From the IMG/VR virus record IMGVR_UViG_3300020157_000012, positions 1-27,851 of that record: a stretch of DNA of 27,851 bases; one strand, 5' to 3'. The notes under the pieces are model-generated. The model was not told the DNA's origin. It did no database searches and saw only the letters and a program-made list of their open reading frames with translations. The translations under genes and the position numbers were made by a program. Within the stretch, counting starts at the first letter, position 1; the number at the start of each line of letters is the position of its first letter. Origin of the DNA: a virus. Positions 8,001 through 16,400 of this stretch are shown here, piece by piece.

Positions 8001-11000
8001 GGGAAATCATAGGCACCAGTAACACTTAAAGAAGTAGCACCAGAAGCAGCAAGAGAAGCAGTTAAATTTGCTTGAATAGTTTCAGCAACATTATCTAAAA
8101 CTTTCCAACCATTATAAATATAAACCCTCAAATCTTTTTGCAAAAATTTTCCATACTGAGAACTAGAATTCAACAGATTAAAAATCTTACTACTGTTATC
8201 CAAAGAAATACTACCATTAGTTTGAGAAGTACCAGCAATCGGTAATGAAGTCTCATGCAAATCACGAATACGATTAGCACTAACATTCATAGCATACTGA
8301 GATATATCGACCTGATACAAAGGAGATACAGCAACAAATCTTGCATAATCAAACCCATTTTTTGTAGCAGTCACAGTTAAAACAATTTGAGTAATATCAG
8401 TATAAGTTGTATTCAAATTAATAATTTTTTCATACTCATAATTAGCAGTATCATAAGTATAAGTCTTATTCAAAACAACACCGCCAGCAGCACTAGTAAC
8501 AGCAATAATAAAACTCTTTACCTGCCCAAACATGCTAGAAGTAACAACTTTAATTTTATTAACAGTGGTAGCAGTAAAAGTCAAAGTTAAAGTAGGCGCA
8601 GTACCAAAAATACCATTACTCGCAGATTTAGAAGCCGACCACCACCCATACTTATAATTATCAGAAAGATCAGCAGGAACAGCACTATACGTCCCATCAG
8701 CAGTAATGACCTTGCCATAATTATCTAACGCCCCAGCAACACCCCAAGCAAACGTTTCATAATCAACACCATTCACAACCTGATCTTTAGAAAAATAATA
8801 ATTAAAATTTTGAAACTGATCCGCAGCCGCAAAATTAACATTCAAAACCGGAGTGCCACCAATACCATTACGAATAATAACATTATAAAATTTACCGGAA
8901 GCACCATTAACAACACCATCGCCATAAGCACCAATACCAAAAGGTGCTGTACTAGGAAATGGTGAATTAAATCTACTAATAGCAGCACCACCAGTAAAAA
9001 TAGTAGGTGTTAAAGTAATCCACTGGGAGCCAACAGGTTCATAAGGTTGATCTGGTGCATACTGGACTGTGCCAGACGTAGAAGAACGAGTAAGCCTAAA
9101 CCAATAAGTTTGACCATCAACAAACCCAGAATACAAAATTGGGCCTGTCAAATAAGTATAATCAGTAGAAGTAGAGCCATCATGGTTACACCATAACTGC
9201 AACCGACCATCAGAAGACCAAATAACAAAATAAGATATATTAGGTGAACCCTTAACAAAAATTCTACGATTATTAACATGAGTACCATACGTATCTAAAG
9301 CAATACGGAAAACAATTTCAATATCCCTAAGCCGCTCAACACGAGCACCCGTACCACCAACAGTAATAATACCCTGATAGGGCGACATCTCTCTAAAAGA
9401 AGTATTGAACTGTACTTGACGGGTGAAATCAGCATTCAAAACAGGGTAAGCAGAACTAATACCATTACGAACAAGAACCTGATAAATCCTACCTGCAAAA
9501 GGAAAGCTGTGAGAAACAGAATCCTGATCACCAATCTGGACAGGAGCAGTCCCCGCATATATGCTAGTAGAGTTAGTAGCAGAAACTGTCCCTAAACTCA
9601 CCCAGCTACTAGTAGGTTCCATTGTTTGATCAGGAGCATACCAAAAAGAAATAGTATACCCACCAGCGCCATTATCAACATCAAGAGTTGCCTTAAGCCA
9701 CAAAGCCCCGCTAGATGGGACAGGTATAGCAGTTGGGCTTGCAGTATCTCTATTAGAAGTAGTGGAATCACCAGTAGAAGACCATCCAAGACGTATATTC
9801 CCTGTTGTATTTATATACATAGAATAAGAATACTGCATAGGAGAAAAGTTACATTTATTAACAATCATATTAAGAGCAGTTGGCCTCCAAGAAGAAGCCT
9901 CAACCCTAGCAACAATCTCCAAATCCCTCATCCGCTCAATTCGCGCCCTAGTCCCAACCATAGAAACAGTAGCGCCATTAGCCACCTCCAGAAAAGAAGT
10001 AGCAAACTGCAACTGACGAGAAAAATGCACATCACACACCGCTGGCCCATCAAAACCATTACGAACAATCGCACGATAAATTTTTCCATTTAAAGGTTGA
10101 ACACCAAGATCAGTAGCCCCAAATATCAATGGACTCGTGCCAATAGCATTCTGTGTAACTGTACCGCCAGTAGTAGAAACAGCAGAAGAAAGCCAAGTAG
10201 CAGGCTCAGCTTCACTATCTAAAGCATAATCTACTGAAAGTTGACTATTAGAAACAGCAAATCTGAATCTAACCCACCTTGTTGAACCATTAGGGAAATG
10301 AGAAGAGTTTACTGCTACAGTTATTGGCCCAGAGTTCGTTACGCCATCAGTAGTCCAATAATATATCCAGTTAGTCCCATCATTAGTGATACGCGGTCCA
10401 AAGTTGCCACCATTATTCCACCTAGAAATAATGGACTGAGCTATAGCGCCAGTCCATTGACACATAGATAACCGCATAACAATTTCAATATTACCTGTAA
10501 TATCCAAAGCAGTAGAAGAAGGGATAGAAGCATAATTACCGCTAAGCCCCGCCTCAACACTTAAAAAAGTTGTGCCATCAACAAAATTAGCACCATTAGT
10601 AGACAGGGTAACGGTATGACCAGAAGTAGAACCAAAAGAAGTAGTACCAAAAGCATACAATGCAAAGTTAATATCAAAAACTGTTGTAGGAGTAGTCGTA
10701 TTACGGAAAATAGCACGATAAAACCTACCAGAAAAAGGACCCTGATTACCAGCATTACCCGGCCCAACATACAAAGCGCCAGCAGTCGTAGCAAACAAAG
10801 CACCAGCAGTAACACCAGCAGTAATAGTAGTACCAAGCTGAGTCCAAGTAGGCTCAGTAGAAAGACCATTATCAGCAGCAAACCAAAAACTAACAGCACC
10901 AGAAGCAGCAACCCTAGTAACCCTCACCCAACCAATAGCACCCTTAGCAAAAGCTAAAGTTGCACCAGATTGTGCCTGAAGCAGGGTAACCCCATCAACA

Positions 11001-12277
11001 GAATAATGCAAATTCATAGCACCATTCTGAGCAATACTCGCATAGTAAGCTTCTTGACCAGCAACAAAATTTAACTTACCGCCAATCCAACGATCACTAA
11101 CAGAACCGCCCGGTGCCCAATCATCTAAAGACAATCTAAAAACAAGCTCAAGATCACCAGTAATATTCAAATTAGTATTATGAGCAACAGAAGCATAACC
11201 ACCAGTAGTCGCAGAAGTCTTACCCAGAGATAAAAAACACGTAGCTTCAGTACCAATAATGTCATACGCCGCATTATCAGGAATAGACGCATAGCTACCA
11301 GAAAGACCATTAAGAGCTAAAAAAGTTGACCCATCAACAATCTTAGCAACAGTACCATTAAGAGTAACAGAACCATTATAAGCAGACCCCTCATTAAAAG
11401 AAGTAGCACCAATAGCAACCTTAGTGAAATCAGCATCATAAACAGAAATACCATTAATACCATTACGAACAACAACACGATAAAAATCGGCATCACAACC
11501 CTGCCCAATATTACAAGCAACACCAGTGCTAGGCGTAAGATGACCAGAAGGAGTTGTACCAGTCGGAGTACCTAACGTACCAATCTGAGTCCAAGAAGTT
11601 GGCTCCAAAGACTGATCCGCAGCATAATAAGCATAAATATCACCAGAACTCCAAGCTCTAGTTATCTTCAACCAAACAGTAGTACCCAAAGGAATATTAT
11701 ACGTCAAGGCACGATCCGTGCGAACCCCAGCAATAGTAGTACTCAAATAAACATTAAAAGCCCTAATAGAAACAAAAAACTGACCCGCATAACCACGAGT
11801 AATCAAAGCATTATCAACAGCAGCCGTAATAGAATTAACACGAACACGAAAAACAAGTTCCAAATCATCAACAACAGAATCAAGACCAGCATTAGCAGGA
11901 GTGGTCGCATAATTAGAACTACCAGCATTAGTAACAGATAAAAAATGTGTACCCTCAACACCCAAAATATCTAAATCAGCAGAATCCTCAACCTTGGCAT
12001 AATTACCAGTAACACCCGGCAAAGCCAAAAATCCGTCAGCAGCAAAAGTATTAGCACCAGAAGTAGAAAGAATAGAAACAGTCTTACCATCAACAGAAGA
12101 AAAAGAAGAAGGAAACTGCGAAGAATAATCAGAATTAGTAGAAACAACAACATTAGTCAAATGTCGCGAATCCTGAAAATCAACAACAACCTTAGGCTTC
12201 ACATATTGAGAAGAAGACGTAATCGCAGACTCAAACGAATTACTTAAAACCTTACCATCACTATTTGTAGTCTGCAC
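5093..12277 (-). CDS. Giant tail hub protein with lectin-like and PA14 domains
   Basis: This 2394-aa protein starts with GTG at 12277, overlapping the previous stop as TAGTG, with AGGAGG 4 bases upstream; an ATG at 12310 is less likely. Residues about 138-1154 hold five tandem modules of roughly 170 aa (LEIVFR ... W.RVTR ... YAPDQ.EP..W ... GRFYR.IVRNG), like concanavalin-type lectins. About 1317-1370 is a hub segment (LYQVDISQY ... GSISLDNSSKIFN). About 1637-1760 resembles PA14 (GYYIPTTTNSLYEIGV ... LYIDDNLVID). About 1815-2015 is a LamG jelly roll (WNHVIATYN ... YYYVDG). The last 370 residues, ending QVGDRIRIT and FWVSSINVTMGGSYSQQLELR, resemble the tail hub/Tal core. It probably caps the tail and binds surface glycans. 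No hydrolase motif is seen. Confidence 0.8.
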   Translation of the reverse strand: MQTTNSDGKVLSNSFESAITSSSQYVKPKVVVDFQDSRHLTNVVVSTNSDYSSQFPSSFSSVDGKTVSILSTSGANTFAADGFLALPGVTGNYAKVEDSADLDILGVEGTHFLSVTNAGSSNYATTPANAGLDSVVDDLELVFRVRVNSITAAVDNALITRGYAGQFFVSIRAFNVYLSTTIAGVRTDRALTYNIPLGTTVWLKITRAWSSGDIYAYYAADQSLEPTSWTQIGTLGTPTGTTPSGHLTPSTGVACNIGQGCDADFYRVVVRNGINGISVYDADFTKVAIGATSFNEGSAYNGSVTLNGTVAKIVDGSTFLALNGLSGSYASIPDNAAYDIIGTEATCFLSLGKTSATTGGYASVAHNTNLNITGDLELVFRLSLDDWAPGGSVSDRWIGGKLNFVAGQEAYYASIAQNGAMNLHYSVDGVTLLQAQSGATLAFAKGAIGWVRVTRVAASGAVSFWFAADNGLSTEPTWTQLGTTITAGVTAGALFATTAGALYVGPGNAGNQGPFSGRFYRAIFRNTTTPTTVFDINFALYAFGTTSFGSTSGHTVTLSTNGANFVDGTTFLSVEAGLSGNYASIPSSTALDITGNIEIVMRLSMCQWTGAIAQSIISRWNNGGNFGPRITNDGTNWIYYWTTDGVTNSGPITVAVNSSHFPNGSTRWVRFRFAVSNSQLSVDYALDSEAEPATWLSSAVSTTGGTVTQNAIGTSPLIFGATDLGVQPLNGKIYRAIVRNGFDGPAVCDVHFSRQLQFATSFLEVANGATVSMVGTRARIERMRDLEIVARVEASSWRPTALNMIVNKCNFSPMQYSYSMYINTTGNIRLGWSSTGDSTTSNRDTASPTAIPVPSSGALWLKATLDVDNGAGGYTISFWYAPDQTMEPTSSWVSLGTVSATNSTSIYAGTAPVQIGDQDSVSHSFPFAGRIYQVLVRNGISSAYPVLNADFTRQVQFNTSFREMSPYQGIITVGGTGARVERLRDIEIVFRIALDTYGTHVNNRRIFVKGSPNISYFVIWSSDGRLQLWCNHDGSTSTDYTYLTGPILYSGFVDGQTYWFRLTRSSTSGTVQYAPDQPYEPVGSQWITLTPTIFTGGAAISRFNSPFPSTAPFGIGAYGDGVVNGASGKFYNVIIRNGIGGTPVLNVNFAAADQFQNFNYYFSKDQVVNGVDYETFAWGVAGALDNYGKVITADGTYSAVPADLSDNYKYGWWSASKSASNGIFGTAPTLTLTFTATTVNKIKVVTSSMFGQVKSFIIAVTSAAGGVVLNKTYTYDTANYEYEKIINLNTTYTDITQIVLTVTATKNGFDYARFVAVSPLYQVDISQYAMNVSANRIRDLHETSLPIAGTSQTNGSISLDNSSKIFNLLNSSSQYGKFLQKDLRVYIYNGWKVLDNVAETIQANLTASLAASGATSLSVTGAYDFPLGDTGVTNLESNYYVVTVDKGTNLEEKILIKKKVSDGQLDIQQRGYAKTDAVAHSIGATVTFDTFEYVNVGTFYIEDISSTTNGMNVDININDKFKFLNDKMLDRGFFVQDSTVPDALKNLLYVGNFPRNKMKSLVRFSDSAGSKGSILQLRCDDQSKNTASLYPYQGVRVRIFQPSVGFESTVKDLQIDAYDKQLTDLDRALGLSGSVTPQYVANFATASLGSSFDPSLTVTTMTKGFYNGVMDGYYIPTTTNSLYEIGVSFNYGGVRLYIDDNLVIDAWNTFTSAKYAFGTYNFVAGNPYKIRLEFFHTYSYVTGAYAGFPLVLSTGAARVVIGSSELLTNILNDGIGSRDPSIAVGSSGRNVNQNAAVPSPYVAFRSPASIAWDTLDSSIVISNTVSTGAVNSFVRIPYHSSWNASLSTAYPSTDWSVEVLFKSPSGVLGGSGEYVSNWSNASSTTGFEFFYVASTNHGFRIKTSAGTTITATSAIAMPDATGWNHVIATYNTFTNTIYYYVDGVLNASASLVTATTPVWGANDLTIGGRGAGFVSGTGVTKPTSSVSANGINLNLDELNIYSITLSASDALDRYRETQIKEVRRYPFLYGFNESVFQTMQNISFADLGRIYIDENENVVYEHYYAYFEPTIAQHANIQQSFADSSFIIDSDIKTPLQVNSVVVKVSGTSSNMIDTQSIWRAPSPSTLGVVSLTSSLDSSSNTVLASSFDIVPFAKAGYFVIDKEIMKYSGITQNSFTGVERGVLNTTASAHTSGSKIREVLWFNFEYDKHPVLSIKSPFITGILFEDPNEIDIFTWQTSPYKANLVISASNTVNANSVVFAEGTNPLTKKVSYLSIAGIPVQISQNKTQIQEQKAVNSENRRKFGLKEVVIDSPFISDVAQAQELASFIISKLSEPIPLMSMNTVLTPKIQVGDRIRITSLDQFDVVNSDFWVSSINVTMGGSYSQQLELRKVV
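8816..11866 (-). repeat. Five tandem lectin-like modules in the hub gene
   Basis: The modules correspond to protein residues about 138-307, 376-561, 595-776, 785-978 and 984-1154. Each runs from [DN][LI]E[LI]V.R through a W-[LV]-[RK] strand and a YA.D...EP..W hairpin to [GA][RK][FI]Y..[IVL][VIF]RNG and an inner-strand DF or NF. They are diverged at DNA level, so the duplications are old. Linkers shorten from the N-terminal to the C-terminal side. Domain boundaries were set by eye and may shift by 10-20 residues. Confidence 0.8.
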
Positions 12278-13044
12278 TAAACCTCCTGCAATACACAAGA
12301 ACAATCCCAATAATACTCATTGGAACCAATATCCCGCCGTTTTAAAGATTCACTATAATCAGTGAAAAAAACATTATACGTACTAGAAGTATACGGTGTC
12401 AAACCACTAGAGTCAATATTTCTCATAACAAGGACATGAGCCTTAGGGTCAGCAGCTTTAGCCGAAATATAATCCCTACCAGCATTCAAATCAACAGTAC
12501 TAAAACTAGAACCCGGCACATAAGACCAACTTAACTTAAAAGTTTTCTTAGTTCCACCAGTCTTAAAATAAACACCAGAAGAACCATTACTTCTTTTATT
12601 AACAACCTTTTTAATTTCCAAACTAGAGTTATACATTCTATTATGCTCAGTTAATGGTACACCATCCAAACTAAAAAATGGTTTAATAGTACTAGTATCT
12701 TCTAAAATCCCAGATCTAAAAACATCAACAAAACTTAATTTAACTCTAAATCTATTAGAAATAGAAGAAGCAATAGGATAAACAACTTGCGTAGTTGCAA
12801 CAACAGAAACTCTAGGCGACAGAGAAATACCTGAAACACCCACAACAGCAATAATGGCAGCAGAAGAAACAATAGAACCAGCAGCAGCCACAGAAGCAGC
12901 AGCAGACATAATAACAACAGGACCAGATATTGCAAAAGAAGAAACACCAGCAATATTGGAATATGAATCAACAGGAATACCATTTAAAAGTTGCCCATTA
13001 GCATTAACAGAAATACTATAAAATGTGTCAATAAAAGCTGTCAT
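12277..13044 (-). CDS. Distal/minor tail protein, paralogue A
   Basis: This 255-aa protein has a C-terminal half (about 122-255: LDGVPLTEHNRMY, TKKTFKLSWSYVP, TVDLNAGRDY, DYSESLKRR) that is clearly homologous to the whole neighbouring protein at 13041-13439. Residues about 30-95 are an unusual Ala/Ser/Val/Ile low-complexity stretch (SAAASVAAAGSIVSS) of alternating pattern; I read this as beta repeats rather than a membrane helix. The start overlaps the previous stop as ATGA. Its position between tape measure and hub suggests a distal tail (Dit-like) or tail-tip ring protein. No enzymatic motif is visible. The N-terminal extension may be an added arm that contacts the hub. Confidence 0.7.
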   Translation of the reverse strand: MTAFIDTFYSISVNANGQLLNGIPVDSYSNIAGVSSFAISGPVVIMSAAASVAAAGSIVSSAAIIAVVGVSGISLSPRVSVVATTQVVYPIASSISNRFRVKLSFVDVFRSGILEDTSTIKPFFSLDGVPLTEHNRMYNSSLEIKKVVNKRSNGSSGVYFKTGGTKKTFKLSWSYVPGSSFSTVDLNAGRDYISAKAADPKAHVLVMRNIDSSGLTPYTSSTYNVFFTDYSESLKRRDIGSNEYYWDCSCVLQEV

Positions 13045-13439
13045 GAAATACTCTCCAAAGAAAGAGAAATATTATAATACCGGCATTGAGTATTAAGAGA
13101 ATTACGAATCAAAGATTCAGAATAATCACTTACCATACAAGTATAATACAACCAATTATCAACAGCATTATATTGAATACCCAAAGTAACCAAGCCATTA
13201 GGGTACATCAAACTATTTAAAAAATCCCTACCAACCCTAGAATCGACAGTAACCGCAGCTTTATCAGGCACATAAGTCCAAGCAAACTTAAAAGTTTTCT
13301 TAGTTGGCTTATAAAATATTTTAGAATTACCATTAGCCAACTCAACAATATTATTATTCAAAATAACAGAATCACTAAACACTCTACCATGTTCAGTAAC
13401 TTCAGTACCATTAATAGTTATAAGAGCATTAATAGGCAT
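13041..13439 (-). CDS. Distal/minor tail protein, paralogue B
   Basis: This 132-aa protein starts MPINALITINGTEVTEHGRVF and holds TKKTFKFAWTYVP, TVDSRVGRDFL and DYSESLIR, the core shared with paralogue A. I chose the ATG at 13439, which overlaps the tape measure stop (TGATG) with AGGGG about 7 bases upstream; a GTG at 13442 is possible but too close to that site. The gene directly follows the tape measure, the usual place for the distal tail protein. It is probably a tail-tip ring component. There is no catalytic motif. Confidence 0.7.
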   Translation of the reverse strand: MPINALITINGTEVTEHGRVFSDSVILNNNIVELANGNSKIFYKPTKKTFKFAWTYVPDKAAVTVDSRVGRDFLNSLMYPNGLVTLGIQYNAVDNWLYYTCMVSDYSESLIRNSLNTQCRYYNISLSLESIS

Positions 13440-16400
13440 CACATACCCCTAGAAAGACCACTATAAGAAGTTAATACTCTGCCCTCCAACCCCGCATTTT
13501 TTTGATTACGAGGGACAACATTCATATTATACTTACTAACCAATTCATTAAACCACTGATCTTCACCAATAAAATTATCAACAATAATATTAACAGTACT
13601 ATTGGTAGTCGATCCAGAAGAAACCTTATAATCAGGATTCTTAGGCACATCCCTATAACGCATGTTATTAAGTCCCGTCAAAGTAGCCATACCAATATTC
13701 TTTACAGCAGCAGCATTAATAACAAATTCACCACCATGCAATAACGCATGAACACCTTGAGATTCTGGACCGGGAACATTGTAACCACCATTAGCGAACG
13801 CAGGGATGATACCACCATTAAATTTGCCGACAGGATTAATAACCATCCTTGTCCCGGCTTCTAATTTTACTCTAACTGCACCAATCTGAACATAACGATT
13901 AGACTCAGCAGCACCATATCCAGTAAGCCCAGCACTTCCATTCCAAACTGCCGGATTGGCGTAATCAACACCATCAACAACATATTTGCCGGGAGGACTA
14001 CCGCCACCGCCACCGCCACCACCACCACCAGCACCAGCAGCAGCAGCTTCATTTGCCAAAGTATACTTAACAACAAGACCATCAAGCTTAGCACCAAGAG
14101 CATCAACAACACTACCAGCACCACCAAAAATCTTTGTCAAATCCAAAAGCATACGATAATTAGCTTCCAAAATAGCATCAGCAAAAACTTTAAAAGGATT
14201 ATGATCAACAAAAATTTGAGCCAAATTATCCAAAGCAGGAGTAATAATATCATTAGCAAGAACATCAAAACCAACAGACGAAACACCCTGTATATCAGTG
14301 ACAATGGCACCAAAATGATTAACAATATCAGTAGCATTCCCAGTAATCTGACCAGAAATACCCATCAACATTCCAATAGTAGCACCAATAATAGTTCCAT
14401 CAGGGCCAGTAGAACTAAGACCATACTTACTTTCAGCAACAGCAACAAGTTGATCCAAAGAAGTTGTAAAAACAGGAACACCCTGATTAGGTATATCATC
14501 AGCCAGATGAGTAACCATCTGCTTCATCATCTCGCCAAAAGTTTCACCATTTTTAGTAGCAGCCTGAGAAGCAACAGCATTCAACATATCAAGCTGAACA
14601 CCATACTGCTCAACTGTTTGAGGAGGGAACTTTGTTATTAAATTAGCAGCATCCTTAAATTGCTGAACACTATCATCAAAAAATTTGGACGCTAAAGACT
14701 TAGACTCTTCAATAGCTTTCTTTAAAGCATCAAGATTTTCTTTAGCAAGAGTTTTCTGACGATCACTATCAATTTTTGCAACAGAATCATCAAAAGAAAT
14801 CTTGTTACTAGATTCCTCCAAAGACAAAACACGAGCATCATCAATACGACCTTCATATATAGCCAGAGCACGATTTCTTTGATAATTCTGAACTTGCAAA
14901 GCCCGCTCAGCAATCATTTTACGACGATCAGACTGATACTGCATCTCAGCAGTCAAAGAAGCCTCAGCCTTTTCTAACTTATCCAAAGTAGCCAACTGAG
15001 CATCGTAAACAGCCATAGCGGCACTCTTCTGAGATTCCAATGCTTTAACCATCTCATCAACAACATCTTTTATAGAAGTAGAAACAATACCTAAAACAGA
15101 ATCAATAAATTTTTGCGCCAAATCCTTAAGCTTACCAGAAACAGCACCAGCTGCTTTATCAATTCCAGAACCCAAAGCAGAAGTGAAAATTTCAGATATC
15201 TCCGGTGCGTCACCTTGTGCCTTATATTTAATTTTTTTGCTAGCACCATCAATATTTTTAACCCAGCCTTGAGTAACTGCATTTAAACCAGTATCAATAG
15301 TATTAAAAACACCATCTATACCTTTTTTACCTATCCCAACAATTGCCCCAATGCCACCCTTAAGCCCCTTAGCAATTTTCTTTTCAACATTAGCAGCCCC
15401 ATCAGCAAAATCGCTAACAGCCTTACCAACTGTTCTCAAAGCACCAGCACCTTCATGAGCAAACGGCACCCATGAAGGAAGCATATCAATCAAATCAGCA
15501 AGCTTCTCTGCAACCCATTGAATAGCACCACCAACAGCTTTCTTGATAGCCATATCCAACCCAAAAAATAAATCTATAGTTGCATTAATAGTAAAGAGCC
15601 AAAGATCAATCCATTTATCAACAACAAACTTAACAACATTCAATGCTGCTCTAAGAATAGTCCCAAGAGAAGAAACCAATAAACCAAGTGCCTTTTTCCA
15701 ATTACCATGAAAAAGTTCAATAAATACTTGAATAAATTGCATAACCCCATGAACAACATTAGCAGCAGCAGTCATAACAACTTTTATAGCCGGAACAACA
15801 TTCTCATTTATAAAATCAGAAATAGACTTAGCAATAGCTTTGATCACACCACCAATTTTACCAACCTGACTAGCTGTCTTACCATCGCCAAATCCAAGCA
15901 TCACAGAAATAGCATCTTTAATAGGAGTAATAATATTTATAAAAGCATTTTTTAAAAGATTAAAAGCCTCATGAATAGGCTTCATACTATCTTTTGTTGT
16001 GCGGAAAGCGTCAATCAACATCATAACGCCACCAACAACCAAAGCAATAGCAGCAACAATTGCTGTAATACCAAGAGCAGTACCTATTGCAGTCATCAAC
16101 CCGCCGACACTAAGCAACCCAACAGCAAAAGATGCCAACCCAGCAATAGCTGAACCAATAAAAGCAAGAAACCCGCCACCAGAAGCAGCAACTTCAGCGA
16201 CAGCAAGCTCTGTAGCAGCAATAGCAGCCACTTCCATAGCAACAGCTTCAGTAGCAACAACACCAGTATAAACCGCAGCAGCAGCCGCAGCGCCCCCTGT
16301 AAGAGCAATACTCTCCGCAATAGCTACATTCATAATCTCTTGAGCACCAGCAGCGACCTCAGCAGCAGTAGCATCACTCATTAAAGCAATCTGATTAAGA

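Noticed and set aside
9626-10093. Plus-strand frame of 155 codons opposite the giant hub gene
   Set aside because: The frame is basic and low in complexity, lacks a ribosome site, and lies entirely antisense to a clearly coding lectin module.
12840-12960. Possible transmembrane segment in paralogue A
   Set aside because: The Ala/Ser/Val/Ile stretch has regularly spaced serines and alternates like beta repeats; a virion tail protein with a membrane anchor here is less likely than a low-complexity beta arm.
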